Assembly: GCA_016839555.1 (NCBI GenBank)
Contig: JAEOUA010000012.1
Span: 186,001-250,000 of the forward strand
Origin: Promethearchaeota archaeon
GTDB taxonomy: Archaea > Asgardarchaeota > Lokiarchaeia > Sigyniarchaeales > SOKP01
Direction: 5' to 3'
DNA length: 64,000 bases
Position 1 is the first letter of the stretch. Each line of letters starts with the position of its first letter. The notes below the pieces were generated by a model, which was not told the origin of the DNA, ran no database searches, and worked only from the letters and a program-made list of their open reading frames with translations. Shown here in pieces: positions 45,456 through 55,227 of this stretch. The translations under genes were made by a program, and so were the position numbers.

Positions 45456-47051
45456 TTAAGAAAAGATATTTACGTGATAAGATCCAATCAAAATTCTTTC
45501 TTTTTCTCTTAGTTTATTTTCATAGATATTTATTAGTCCGTCTTTATATATAATAATTTCAATTAATTCTTCATCAAAACGTTTTGTTCTAAGATTTCCA
45601 CCATTAGAAATTAATGAATTCTCTACTTTTAAATTAAATGGGACGCTTGGAGTACTATTTAAAATAATATCAATTTGAGAGAGTGCTAATTGAGATAAAA
45701 CATCTCCACTATCAGATAGTTCTGTACGCCAAATGCTTAAAGGGGTTGGAATTAAGCTATGAAAGCACGCAAATCCACAAACCTTTTCCCTACTAAACCG
45801 CAAAACCTTTTCAATTAATAAACGTAGTCGTTTTCTCCCAATATATCCGACTGTAGAATCTTTCGTACTCGAATTTATCCCTTGAAAAAATAGTTTATCA
45901 TTTTTATACGAAGGATCCAAAGGACCAATATATTCTTCCCAATAGTCCCATGCAGGAGGGCTGGAATCAGTTTGCCCTGGGACTACAATATAAGGATGTT
46001 TTAATTTATCTAATTTTTCTTTAGCAGTTATAAATTCAGATTTATAACCGTTTTTTGTTAAATTTCCCGTATGTACAATCAAATCTATGTTATCCTTATT
46101 ATTAATATAATTAATGGTTCTATCAATATTTAGACTATTATTATTGTTTTTATTTGAGATTAAAGTGTTTGAGATTTGAACGATCTTACAAAATGGTACT
46201 TCATTGGCTTCTACTTCTCTCGGCTGATAATAATTAATAGATCTCTCAATATCCTTCATATATTGGGATTCTAATACAGGAAAAATTCTAAAATTTATCT
46301 TATTTCCTTCGATATCAATGACATTATATGTGAATAATTCTCTATATCGTGTTTTATTGCAGGAAAACGTACCAGAATTGAAAATATATAGATCTTTTTC
46401 AGGAGAACCAACATTATATAAATTTGAAATATGGCGATGTCCATTAATCACTAAATCTACATGCGTACCCAATAACATCTGAAGAGTGTCTCCAGAATCG
46501 TCTATTGCGGATCTTTCCTTTCCTGTTTTTGGAATAGGAATTGTTTGATGATGAAAACAGATTATTTTTATTTTTTCGTCTCGATCAGCTTTTTCTAATT
46601 GATTTTTAACTGATCTTAAGGTGCTCTGATGGATAATTCCACTTGCTAAATCGGGTTTGGTACTATCAATACCCACTATATAAAGGTCGTTATCTTCATA
46701 TTCAAAGTGCCTTTCACCAATAATTTCTTCAAACAAGAGGTATCCAACATTTTCAGAATCATGATTACCTATTATATAATAAAGTGGTGCCTCAGAAGCA
46801 GGTTTAAATTTACTCATTTGTTGTAAAGCATGTTCATAATCTAATAATGTTCCTGAATGAGTAAGATCACCAAGATGTAAGTAGCACGTCACATCTTTTA
46901 TTTTATTAATCTTTTCGATACCCACATGGAAAATATCTGAATTAAATACTGCATTATGAGGGGTTATATGAGTATCAGAAAAAATTACTAATCGCTTCCT
47001 TTTATTGGTTCCTTTTGAACCCTTAACAATACTTTCAACCATTTTGTTCAC
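45456..47051 (-). CDS. Tandem calcineurin-like phosphoesterase, second domain degenerate
   Basis: The 531-residue protein has two metallophosphoesterase domains. The first is intact: Asp26/His28 in FSDTHIT, GD at 61-62, GNHD with Asn96/His97, FHHQT and GHRHIS. The second, from about residue 285, keeps the fold but has lost ligands: QISNTLIS in place of DxH, HTGNLTKNG for GD, and VPGQTDS in place of GNHD. It may be a pseudo-domain for dimerisation or regulation. Such enzymes cleave phosphoesters or cyclic nucleotides with a two-metal centre. It is soluble and forms a tight cluster with the ThiI-like gene and the acyltransferase upstream. Confidence 0.84.
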   Translation of the reverse strand: MNKMVESIVKGSKGTNKRKRLVIFSDTHITPHNAVFNSDIFHVGIEKINKIKDVTCYLHLGDLTHSGTLLDYEHALQQMSKFKPASEAPLYYIIGNHDSENVGYLLFEEIIGERHFEYEDNDLYIVGIDSTKPDLASGIIHQSTLRSVKNQLEKADRDEKIKIICFHHQTIPIPKTGKERSAIDDSGDTLQMLLGTHVDLVINGHRHISNLYNVGSPEKDLYIFNSGTFSCNKTRYRELFTYNVIDIEGNKINFRIFPVLESQYMKDIERSINYYQPREVEANEVPFCKIVQISNTLISNKNNNNSLNIDRTINYINNKDNIDLIVHTGNLTKNGYKSEFITAKEKLDKLKHPYIVVPGQTDSSPPAWDYWEEYIGPLDPSYKNDKLFFQGINSSTKDSTVGYIGRKRLRLLIEKVLRFSREKVCGFACFHSLIPTPLSIWRTELSDSGDVLSQLALSQIDIILNSTPSVPFNLKVENSLISNGGNLRTKRFDEELIEIIIYKDGLINIYENKLREKERILIGSYHVNIFS

Positions 47052-47065
47052 ATTTTCATTTTTTA

Positions 47066-47800
47066 TTATTTATGTAATGTTGCTGGTTGTCCCATGTATA
47101 AAGAATTTTCTTTTAAAACTTGATTATATTTTGTAAAAGATTGTGCGGAAAGCTCTACTCCCTTACCTATTTTCGTTCCAGGCATCAATGAACACTTGGC
47201 CCCGATTAAAACATTATCCTCAATTATGATCCTTCTAAGAATGAATGTATCTTGTTCGATACCAAAAGGTAAAATAGTAGAACCCATTCCAATTATAACA
47301 TTATCTCCTATATCAACAAATTCAGAAAAAATCCATGCATTATCACAAATTGTATGTTTTCCAATTTTAACGCCGAAAAATCTAAGAGTGAACCTATTCT
47401 TAATCCAAGGTAGTGGATTTGTAGCTATCAGAAATAAAGGCCATTTTTTTATCATATTACGCAAATTCCAATATCTATAATTTTTATCATCAATCTTTCT
47501 TGTAAAAACTCCTTCTACTGGATAATATATTAATTTACAAATTATTAAATTTAATGTAGAAAATAATATTGCTCCTAATTGAAGAATATATAAAAGCACA
47601 CAAATATTAAGTGGTAATAGTAAAAAAAATATCCAATAGAATTTATTATTCCATAAAAAAAAGATATAATTATATTCTAATATGCTAATGGGAATAAAAC
47701 TTAAGAAAATAATTAAAAGGTAAATTGGTAGATATTTACGACGTAAGCGCTCGTCTATAGGAGTAGGCGAATCACCCTTTGAACTAGCTGGAGAGAACAT
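47066..47800 (-). CDS. Membrane-anchored hexapeptide-repeat acyltransferase-like protein
   Basis: The 244-residue protein starts with a polar tail and two hydrophobic helices (about 28-48 and 55-90), then a left-handed beta-helix domain from about residue 150 (VDIGDNVIIGMGSTILPFGI, later IEDNVLIGAKCSLMPGTKIG). It is related to the protein at 47924-48739. Such domains transfer acyl groups or bind sugars at the membrane. It lies 14 nt upstream of the phosphoesterase gene on the same strand. Enzyme activity and substrate are not determinable from the sequence. Confidence 0.72.
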   Translation of the reverse strand: MFSPASSKGDSPTPIDERLRRKYLPIYLLIIFLSFIPISILEYNYIFFLWNNKFYWIFFLLLPLNICVLLYILQLGAILFSTLNLIICKLIYYPVEGVFTRKIDDKNYRYWNLRNMIKKWPLFLIATNPLPWIKNRFTLRFFGVKIGKHTICDNAWIFSEFVDIGDNVIIGMGSTILPFGIEQDTFILRRIIIEDNVLIGAKCSLMPGTKIGKGVELSAQSFTKYNQVLKENSLYMGQPATLHK

Positions 47801-47923
47801 AATTGTTAAAAATTAATAGTTTGATGCATAAAATTTAGTGTTTATCGTTTATAAATTTAAGTTCATTAACCTTAATATCCTTAAACTAATTAATTTAGAT
47901 AATTATCTGTATTATTTGGGTTT

Positions 47924-48739
47924 TTAATCTTTTTTAGTGGAATTTTCTTTAGAATTTTTTGTAGGGGATAATGAGAATGTTTTTGTAGCAGGTCTCCCTA
48001 TCCAAATTAAATCTCCCTTTAAAATTTGATTGGGTCTAGTATATGAAGCAGCCCCCAAAACCGCTCCATCTTCTAAAACAGTTCCCGGAGATAAAATAGA
48101 ATGTGGTCCTATGACACAATTCTTCCCTACTGTTATTTTTTTAATCAAAACCTCATCATGATAAATTAAATGTGAAAAAATACATATTTGTAACGAAGTC
48201 ATACTAGAATCGCCTATTTCTATCAATTCCGGGTCAATATATCCTTCATATGCTACTACACTTTTCCCGATTTTTACACCAAATAGACGATAGACAATTA
48301 TGTCAGACCAAGGAAAAGGCATCGCTCTTGCCAACCAAATTGGAAAATAGGCAGTCCAAAATCTCCTATGCACATACTTCCAATCCTTACTTCCTTTTTT
48401 AAATCTTCCTTCCCGAGGAGGATATAATTTATTAAGTATCTTAAAGATTATTACCGATATCAACATAGTTACTATCAGAAATAAAAAAAGATTTCCGTAT
48501 ATATTTAAGGGGAGCAATAACCAAAACCACCATTTAGCATTCGGGCTAAAAGGAAATAATTTTTCGCTTGTTAAGAGATAATATATTCCACTATAATACC
48601 ATAGATTTAAAAGTACGACAATAATGCCCGATATAAAAATTTCCACCAAAATTATTATTGTGAATGGTGTTTTATAGACCCCTGATGTGCTTATAATCTC
48701 AAATTTATGATCTTTAATTTTTATGTTATTTTTTTCCAT
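47924..48739 (-). CDS. Membrane-anchored hexapeptide-repeat acyltransferase-like protein, paralogue
   Basis: This 271-residue protein has the same architecture as its downstream neighbour: two long hydrophobic segments (about 22-50 and 70-100), an aromatic middle (KYVHRRFWTAYFPIWLARAM) and a beta-helix domain (ELIEIGDSSMTSLQICIFSH, KITVGKNCVIGPHSILSPG). Shared segments include VYRLFGVKIGKS here and LRFFGVKIGKH in the neighbour, showing paralogy. A role in modifying surface glycans or lipids is a guess. 123 nt separate it from the neighbour on the same strand. Confidence 0.72.
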   Translation of the reverse strand: MEKNNIKIKDHKFEIISTSGVYKTPFTIIILVEIFISGIIVVLLNLWYYSGIYYLLTSEKLFPFSPNAKWWFWLLLPLNIYGNLFLFLIVTMLISVIIFKILNKLYPPREGRFKKGSKDWKYVHRRFWTAYFPIWLARAMPFPWSDIIVYRLFGVKIGKSVVAYEGYIDPELIEIGDSSMTSLQICIFSHLIYHDEVLIKKITVGKNCVIGPHSILSPGTVLEDGAVLGAASYTRPNQILKGDLIWIGRPATKTFSLSPTKNSKENSTKKD

Positions 48740-48964
48740 CTTTACTGTATCATTTTATAAAACGCTACATTCTTTTTATTTTATGTAAAAAGATACTTTT
48801 TTTATTATCATATAAATCAAATAATATGGAAATCATTCTTATTAATAAAAAGAGACCTTTTTCAATTAACAAAAACATAAAAATAATATATTTATATTAT
48901 ATTTATATTATTTTAATTTTAACAAAATTAAATTTTTTAAATTACAAAAGTTGAAAATTAGACT

Positions 48965-49693
48965 ATGAGTATAGATTGGCAAAAAGCCGAAGAGAATCCC
49001 GATAAAAGTCAAAAAATCGAAGGCAAAAGGTTATTAGATTTACGGTCGAAAATAAATGATCTTGAAAAAGAGCTAGTTGAAACAAAAAATTTTTTGTCCC
49101 AAACTGAGGAGAATTTAACAATAGCCACTAATGAAATACAAAATATGACGCAAAAAGCTAAAGAAAAAGACCAAGAGAATGCACAATTAAATCAAAAAAT
49201 CCAGAATTATTCCAATCAAGTTCAAAATCTTGAAAATAAATTAGATGAGCTTGCCAAGTTATCAGAAGAGACTCATAATACTATTGCTCAAAAAGATGAA
49301 AAAATTGCATCATTAAATAACGAAATTTCACAAACACAACAAACACAACAACAATTAGATAGCCTACAACAACAATTAGAAGAAGCAAAGAATTCAATTA
49401 ATGAAAAAGATGAAATAATTACTTCTCTGAATGTAAATCTAAAAGAAAAAGAAAAACAAATGGATCAAACCATTAGTAGACTGGAAGAGACTGAGCAAGC
49501 ATTGAAAGAATATGCCCCCCTTGAAATGGAAGAAACAATTGAAGTAAATGAGCGTCTATCGTGCCCTCAATGCGGTGCTGTGGGTCAGGATATTAGAACA
49601 ACTGAGGACAAATCGAAAGTGATTAGCTATGTAGGACATGTGCCTATGTATGCTAAGAAACATGTATGTAAAAAGTGTGGAAAGGAATTCTAA
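48965..49693 (+). CDS. Coiled-coil protein with C-terminal zinc ribbon
   Basis: The 242-residue product is a heptad-patterned coiled coil from about residue 25 to 190, rich in Gln, Asn and Glu. The last 40 residues form a zinc ribbon, with CPQC near residue 201 and CKKC near the end. The region around 49325-49380 encodes Gln-rich stretches from CAA/ACA-type repeats. Function is unknown; the architecture suits a dimeric nucleic-acid or protein-binding factor. There is no membrane segment. It is a single gene between the acyltransferase genes and the second acyl-CoA synthetase subunit. Confidence 0.75.
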   Translation: MSIDWQKAEENPDKSQKIEGKRLLDLRSKINDLEKELVETKNFLSQTEENLTIATNEIQNMTQKAKEKDQENAQLNQKIQNYSNQVQNLENKLDELAKLSEETHNTIAQKDEKIASLNNEISQTQQTQQQLDSLQQQLEEAKNSINEKDEIITSLNVNLKEKEKQMDQTISRLEETEQALKEYAPLEMEETIEVNERLSCPQCGAVGQDIRTTEDKSKVISYVGHVPMYAKKHVCKKCGKEF

Positions 49694-49865
49694 CCTGGTT
49701 GATATAACTAATATTTTCTTTATTTTTTTTAACTTTTTTCTGTGTTGGGATGATTTAAAAATTTTTAGTATCAAATCTAATATTAAATAATTATAAAAAA
49801 TCATGGAAATTGATATTTCATAGATTGTTTATAATATTATCATGTAAATATCATTACTGAGAAAT

Positions 49866-51314
49866 ATGGATCTAGACAAACTTTTTAGACCTAAATCAAT
49901 GGCAGTGGTTGGGATTTCACGGAAAAATAACTTATCTCCGGGAAGAATTATTTTATTAAAAAATGAATTCGAAATGAATGTAGATGTATATGGCATTCAT
50001 CCAGAGGGAGGAAATGTTGAGGGAGTTGACTTATACAAAAGTCTGGGAGCCCTGCCTGTAAATCCGGACATCTTAGTCATTGCAGTGGGACCAGATGATA
50101 CAATTGAATATATTAGGGAATGTGTGGAATATGAAATTCCTGCTAGTATCATCATTGGTGGTGGTTTTGCGGAGATTGGAGGAGAAGGAATAAAAAGGCA
50201 AGAGACATTAGAAAAGATCGCTATAGATAATGATATTGCCGTTTTGGGACCAAATTGCATTGGCGTGTATTCTCCTCCCTTAATTGATACCGTTTTTTTA
50301 CCCACTGAGAGAATAACTCGCCCCCCGAAAGGTTCTGTAGCATTAATTAGTCAATCAGGAGGAGTACTTGTGGATCAATTTTTTGTAAAATTTAAGGAGA
50401 GAAATATAGGTGTCTCAACAGCCGTTTCTATTGGTAATAGAGCCGTTGTGGATGAATCTATGTTATTAGAATATTTTAGTAAAGTGGATCCCGAAACGAG
50501 CAATATTGCCTTTTATTTAGAAGGATTTAAAATAGGAAAATCAAGAAAATTTCTTACTTTAGCGAAAGAATCCGATGATATGACAATTTGTTACTTTGGG
50601 GGAATAACTGAGCAAGGAAAGGTTGCAACTCTATCGCATACTGCAAGCTTAGGAGGAAATTATAAGATACTCTCGGGAGCTTTAAAGCAATACTACATTA
50701 TTCAACCTCATTCAGAACGAGAATTGTTAACAATGCTTAAAGTCTATGATGTACTTTCACATAAAAAAAATCCTTTTGGAGCGAATACTATTACCTTTGG
50801 TAAAGTAGCGATCCTATCTGTGTCTGGGGGACATGGAGTTCTCTGTTCAGACATGTTAAGCGATTACGGATTGAGTGCTATAACTTTTACTGAAGAAGAA
50901 AAGGAAGAAATGTATGAAATGATAAACCCAATTGCTAGAGAAATCGCCTCCTTCAATAATCCCATTGATTTGACAGGATCAGTATTGGACAAAGATATTG
51001 AAAACATTATTCAATATCTATCTAATATCGAGAGAATTGAATGTATTCTTTTATTGTTATTACCTTATCCACCAAATATTTCTTTCCAAATTGGAAGAAG
51101 AATTGCTAATGTAGTAACTGCTAAAAAAAAGCCCATCATAACCTTTATTCCATATGTGGAAAAATATCAAATGATTATAGAATCTTTAGAATTAAGTAAA
51201 ATTCCTGTCTTTCACAGCATCAAGGAGGTTGTACAAGCAGCCTCAGCACTTAAGGATAGAACGAGGATTATGAATTTAAAGAAAGATAATATTTTTTGGG
51301 AAGATAAAAGGTAA
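49866..51314 (+). CDS. ADP-forming acyl-CoA synthetase, alpha-type subunit (second copy)
   Basis: The 482-residue protein matches the first copy at 31240-32715. It has an N-terminal CoA-binding domain (RPKSMAVVGISRKNNLSPG, GPNCIGVY), a ligase domain (LISQSGGVLVDQF) with LSHTASLGG at the phosphohistidine position, and a final CoA-ligase part (ILSVSGGHGVL). The two are clearly diverged paralogues and probably differ in acyl specificity. As before, the ATP-grasp beta subunit is missing nearby. It converges with the ferredoxin-type gene. Function in energy-yielding acyl-CoA conversion is inferred from the family. Confidence 0.87.
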   Translation: MDLDKLFRPKSMAVVGISRKNNLSPGRIILLKNEFEMNVDVYGIHPEGGNVEGVDLYKSLGALPVNPDILVIAVGPDDTIEYIRECVEYEIPASIIIGGGFAEIGGEGIKRQETLEKIAIDNDIAVLGPNCIGVYSPPLIDTVFLPTERITRPPKGSVALISQSGGVLVDQFFVKFKERNIGVSTAVSIGNRAVVDESMLLEYFSKVDPETSNIAFYLEGFKIGKSRKFLTLAKESDDMTICYFGGITEQGKVATLSHTASLGGNYKILSGALKQYYIIQPHSERELLTMLKVYDVLSHKKNPFGANTITFGKVAILSVSGGHGVLCSDMLSDYGLSAITFTEEEKEEMYEMINPIAREIASFNNPIDLTGSVLDKDIENIIQYLSNIERIECILLLLLPYPPNISFQIGRRIANVVTAKKKPIITFIPYVEKYQMIIESLELSKIPVFHSIKEVVQAASALKDRTRIMNLKKDNIFWEDKR

Positions 51315-51340
51315 AATAAATATTAAGATTATTTAAAAAA

Positions 51341-52159
51341 TTAATTTTCAATATTTACTAATTTATCTATCTGCTTAATCGCTTTATTAATGTAATCTTC
51401 ATCTTCTATTATTAATTCAATAGCATCATTGGGACACACTTCTATGCAACGCCCACACGCTCGACATTGGTCAGTAATATGGGCCTTTTTATTTATAATT
51501 TTAATCGCATCAACAAAACAAATGTCTTTCGTGCAAGTCCCGCACCCAACACAATTATCATTAATAAATACCTTCACTCCGGGTATTTTTTTCACTTTGT
51601 TCGAAAGACTTGAATGCAAAATTGGTGCTATCCGCCATAAACAACAGCAAGGGCAGCAATTACAAATAGATAACAGCTTTGCCCCATCCTTCACACCTAA
51701 CCATTGCTTATCCAAAAGGTTTCTACCAATCATATGGACTAATCCCGCATCTCTACATTTTCGAATATGATCAAGAGCTTCTTGTTTAGTAGCTAGATGT
51801 CCTAAACTAGGATTTATATCTAGAACACCTTTACCCAAGAAGAGGCAACCTAAATCAATGGGATAATCTTTACATTTCATAGAAGCTCGACAAATACAGA
51901 AGTCCATGATCCAATGATAATTTGCTTTCTCAATAAAATATTCTAATACTCTTGTAGGAAGGACATAATTATCAGGTTGGTCTACATTCTGGTTTACTTC
52001 AATTACACTATCTTTTGGTAGGTATATTATATTATCTTCTTTAAACAACAGAATCTCAAAAAGTTTATTCATGAATGGTAAATTACTTAATTTTGCGAGG
52101 ACTTTGATACTTCGAAAAGCTTTTTTTAATAACTTTACAAACCATAATGGTCTAGCCAT
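51341..52159 (-). CDS. Iron-sulfur protein with C-terminal two-cluster ferredoxin domain
   Basis: The 272-residue protein ends with two ferredoxin motifs, CVGCGTCTKDIC and CRACGRCIEVCP (last 75 residues). A central Cys-rich block (CICRASMKC and later CNCCPCCCLW) could bind another cluster or metal. The N-terminal 55 residues are basic and hydrophobic, possibly amphipathic. No catalytic domain is recognised. The first ferredoxin block has a four-residue gap before its last Cys (TKDIC). It is likely an electron carrier or a redox maturase. It converges with the preceding acyl-CoA synthetase gene. Confidence 0.78.
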   Translation of the reverse strand: MARPLWFVKLLKKAFRSIKVLAKLSNLPFMNKLFEILLFKEDNIIYLPKDSVIEVNQNVDQPDNYVLPTRVLEYFIEKANYHWIMDFCICRASMKCKDYPIDLGCLFLGKGVLDINPSLGHLATKQEALDHIRKCRDAGLVHMIGRNLLDKQWLGVKDGAKLLSICNCCPCCCLWRIAPILHSSLSNKVKKIPGVKVFINDNCVGCGTCTKDICFVDAIKIINKKAHITDQCRACGRCIEVCPNDAIELIIEDEDYINKAIKQIDKLVNIEN

Positions 52160-52294
52160 TTTAAATCAAAAATTTTCTTTTTAAAATATTTTATTCATAA
52201 TTATTAATATAATATAATAAATAATATAAGTTTCAGATTCTCGAAAAAATTAGCCAATAATGATGGAATTAAGCTTATTAAATAGAAAAAGAAA

Positions 52295-54355
52295 TTATTT
52301 TAAATAATTTATTTTTATAGATAAAGGAAGTTCTCTAGAAGAAGTACCTGCCCAAATTGTGAAAGATCCAGATTCAGATATGAATTTTTTCTCCTTTTCT
52401 GAATAAAATTCAAATGATGAATCATCTAAAGTGATTGATACAGTTTTTTTCTCCCCCGGATTTAAATAAACTTTCTCAAAACCCTGTAATTCCTTTGGTG
52501 GACGTTCCACCGAACACTCATCATCTCCAATATAGATTTGAATTACTTCTGCTCCAGCAATTTTCCCAGTATTTTTCACTTCTACAGAAATGGTAAAATT
52601 TCCTTTTCCTTGAAGATTACTCTTATCTGATTGAATATTAGATAACTCAAATTCAGAATAAGAAAGACCAAAACCAAATGGGAAAAAGGGTTCAATTTTG
52701 TGTTTATCGAAATAACGATAGCCAACAAAGATTCCTTCGTCAAAATAAATTTTCATTTCCTTGAGATCTCCAGGAAATCTCTTTTTAGATTTATGCGCAG
52801 GATGATCTTGAATCTTTTTCGGATAAGTCACTGGTAATTTGCCAGATGGATTCACTTCACCAAAGAGTACCCGAGCGAGAGCGTTTCCCCCCATCATACC
52901 TGGATACCATGCGTTTAGAATAGCGGGAACATTATCATACCAATCCGAACAATCTATTGGACTTCCAGCAATTAATATGATTATAGTTTTCGGATTTTTT
53001 GCTACGGTTTCATTAATTAATTTAATTTGCTTCTGAGGTAATCCATAATGCGTCCGATCACTTCCTTCGGTATCCCCCTCTGTTTTAAATAAAAGGGTTT
53101 TAAAAAAACCGCCTCCATGGTCAAGCCCAATAATTAAGAGAGTGATATCAGCATCTTTTGGATCATCAATAATTTCTGCACTCTTCGAAACATATCTTTT
53201 AATTCCATTATATGGTGTAATAAATCGTGGAGGAATCACAGCAGAACTTCCTCCCTGGAATGGTTTCCCAAATTTTTTTTTCGCATTTGGACCTATAATT
53301 GCAATTTTTTTAATTGCCTTTAAATTTAAAGGAAGAATGTCAGAATCATTTTTTAGCAGTACCATACTCTCCTCGGCAATCTGCTGAGCTATATCTTGAT
53401 GCTCGGGGATATCTGTAACCTTAAGATAAGATTCTTCTTCTTGTTCAAATAATCCTACTCTCATGAAAGTACGAAGTAATGGTTTTAAAATATAATTTAT
53501 GTCTTCTTCAACAATTTCTCCAGCATCTAATGCTTTCTGAACCTTTTTAGGGGTCAAAACTCTACCCAAGAGCATACCAGGCATTTCTAAGCTAAGTCCT
53601 GCTTTTATGCAAGCCGCAGCTCCTGATGTATTTCTCGCTGCCCCCCAATCTGATGTAACATGACCTATAAATCCGATCTGATCCCTTAATATATCCTTAA
53701 GAATATATTTATTCTCCGGACCATAAATGCCATTAAATTTGTTATAACAGACCATCAATCCCCAAGGGTCTGATTTTTTAATGATTCTCATATAATTCTT
53801 AACATAAATCTCTTGGAAAGCACGTTCACTGATCTCTGTACTAATTTTCATTCTTTTTGTCTCGGAATTATTCGTAATATAGTGTTTGATACAGGCTGCA
53901 ATATTTTGAGATTGAATGCCCCTTACTAATTCTGATGCGATATTGGAGGAAAGAATCGGATCTTCACTCAAATATTCAAAATTCCGACCACATAGAGGAG
54001 AGCGAATTATATTAACTCCAGGTCCTAAAATTTGATGCCGGCCCGCTAATTTCGTTTCTTTACCCAGAACTTCTCCCATTTTATATGCTAATTCTTTATT
54101 CCAGGTGGCAGCCAATCCGATTGTAGCGGGGAACCTCGTATGCTTTCCCCAATGGCTGGAATGCCAGGCGACGCCTAAAGGACCATCCGTCATACCAAAA
54201 GAAGGAATTTCTAATCGATCGATTGGATTTGTGGTCCAAAAATCTTTGCCTCGGATTAAAGTGATTTTTTCATCTATATTCAGTCTTTTTATGAGATCAT
54301 TTACTCTTTTTTCTAAATCCAAATTAGGATCTAAATATTTTGCGTTTTTATCCAT
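52295..54355 (-). CDS. GH3-family beta-glucosidase
   Basis: The 686-residue enzyme has the (beta/alpha)8 barrel with MTDGPLG near residue 55, CIKHYITNN (Lys157/His158) and the nucleophile Asp236 in VTSDWGA. The alpha/beta sandwich holds VLLKNDSDILPLN and NAWYPGMMGGNALARVLFG. It closes with a fibronectin type III-like domain (last 100 residues, with VQIYIGD and KELQGFEKVYLNPGE). The enzyme removes terminal beta-linked glucose or xylose. No signal peptide was found, so it acts in the cytosol. Together with the GH36 enzyme it points to use of plant or algal oligosaccharides. Confidence 0.93.
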   Translation of the reverse strand: MDKNAKYLDPNLDLEKRVNDLIKRLNIDEKITLIRGKDFWTTNPIDRLEIPSFGMTDGPLGVAWHSSHWGKHTRFPATIGLAATWNKELAYKMGEVLGKETKLAGRHQILGPGVNIIRSPLCGRNFEYLSEDPILSSNIASELVRGIQSQNIAACIKHYITNNSETKRMKISTEISERAFQEIYVKNYMRIIKKSDPWGLMVCYNKFNGIYGPENKYILKDILRDQIGFIGHVTSDWGAARNTSGAAACIKAGLSLEMPGMLLGRVLTPKKVQKALDAGEIVEEDINYILKPLLRTFMRVGLFEQEEESYLKVTDIPEHQDIAQQIAEESMVLLKNDSDILPLNLKAIKKIAIIGPNAKKKFGKPFQGGSSAVIPPRFITPYNGIKRYVSKSAEIIDDPKDADITLLIIGLDHGGGFFKTLLFKTEGDTEGSDRTHYGLPQKQIKLINETVAKNPKTIIILIAGSPIDCSDWYDNVPAILNAWYPGMMGGNALARVLFGEVNPSGKLPVTYPKKIQDHPAHKSKKRFPGDLKEMKIYFDEGIFVGYRYFDKHKIEPFFPFGFGLSYSEFELSNIQSDKSNLQGKGNFTISVEVKNTGKIAGAEVIQIYIGDDECSVERPPKELQGFEKVYLNPGEKKTVSITLDDSSFEFYSEKEKKFISESGSFTIWAGTSSRELPLSIKINYLK

Positions 54356-54589
54356 AATAATCGTATTGAATCAGAATTTATTTAATTTATATTTTACATA
54401 TTTATTTTATTTATCTTTATGTTTTACTAGAATAAATAGTATTATATCAAATGAAAAACCTCAATTCAAAAGAAGCTATTTTTTTATTAAAATAACAGAG
54501 AACTAGTAAAAAGGACATTTATAAATATAATAAGATTATAAAATGTGCATAATTAATTTTCTTAACATACAAAAACACTATTACTAAAT

Positions 54590-55174
54590 ATGATTAGAAC
54601 TTTTATTGCTTTTAAGCTAAATAATGAAGAAACGCTTTCTGAAATTAGAGAATTTACAAATCGTCTTAATCAAAATCAAAAACGAATAAAAATCATAAAA
54701 CCAGAAAATATTCATTTAACGGTTAAGTTTATTGGTAATATAAAAGAGTCTATGGCTCCTAAAATATATGATATCTTAGAAAGAGAGATTAATAAAAAGA
54801 TACTTCACGGAGATAAACATATTTATCTCTTGAAAGGAGTGGGAAATTTTAGAAATTATGAAATTATTTGGATAGGCATGGAAGGAGATATTGAATTGCT
54901 CCAAAAGATTAAAGATACTGTAGAGGAAAAATTAGATGAGCATCTAAAAATTAAAAAAGATAAACGTCTTAAATTTAAACCCCACATTACTATTGCTCGA
55001 TTAAAAAAAGATAGAAGAGATTATACATCCTTTGATAGCTTTAAAACATTCATAAACGAAAATAGAAATAAGGAATTCGGCGAATTTCTCATTGAAAAAA
55101 TTGTATTAAAAAAATCAGACCTGACTCCAAAAGGTCCCATCTACACAACTTATAATGGAAAGGAATTTGTCTAA
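54590..55174 (+). CDS. thpR: RNA 2',3'-cyclic phosphodiesterase (ThpR/LigT)
   Basis: The 194-residue protein belongs to the 2H phosphoesterase family, with both signature tetrapeptides: HLTV (His42, Thr44) and HITI (His132, Thr134). It starts RTFIAFKL, typical of the family, and ends with the usual KSDLTPKGPIYTTY. It hydrolyses 2',3'-cyclic phosphate ends or ligates tRNA halves in vitro. Length is normal. In an organism with RNA splicing by endonuclease cleavage, cyclic phosphate handling is relevant, but no direct link is shown. Confidence 0.94.
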   Translation: MIRTFIAFKLNNEETLSEIREFTNRLNQNQKRIKIIKPENIHLTVKFIGNIKESMAPKIYDILEREINKKILHGDKHIYLLKGVGNFRNYEIIWIGMEGDIELLQKIKDTVEEKLDEHLKIKKDKRLKFKPHITIARLKKDRRDYTSFDSFKTFINENRNKEFGEFLIEKIVLKKSDLTPKGPIYTTYNGKEFV

Positions 55175-55227
55175 TTCGATTTATAAATTTTGTATTCTAA
55201 TAGAATTGATTATAATAAATAGGAATA

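Noticed and set aside
49321-49385. CAACAA-type microsatellite as a regulatory repeat
   Set aside because: It is imperfect and encodes a Gln-rich part of the coiled coil, so codon composition explains it.
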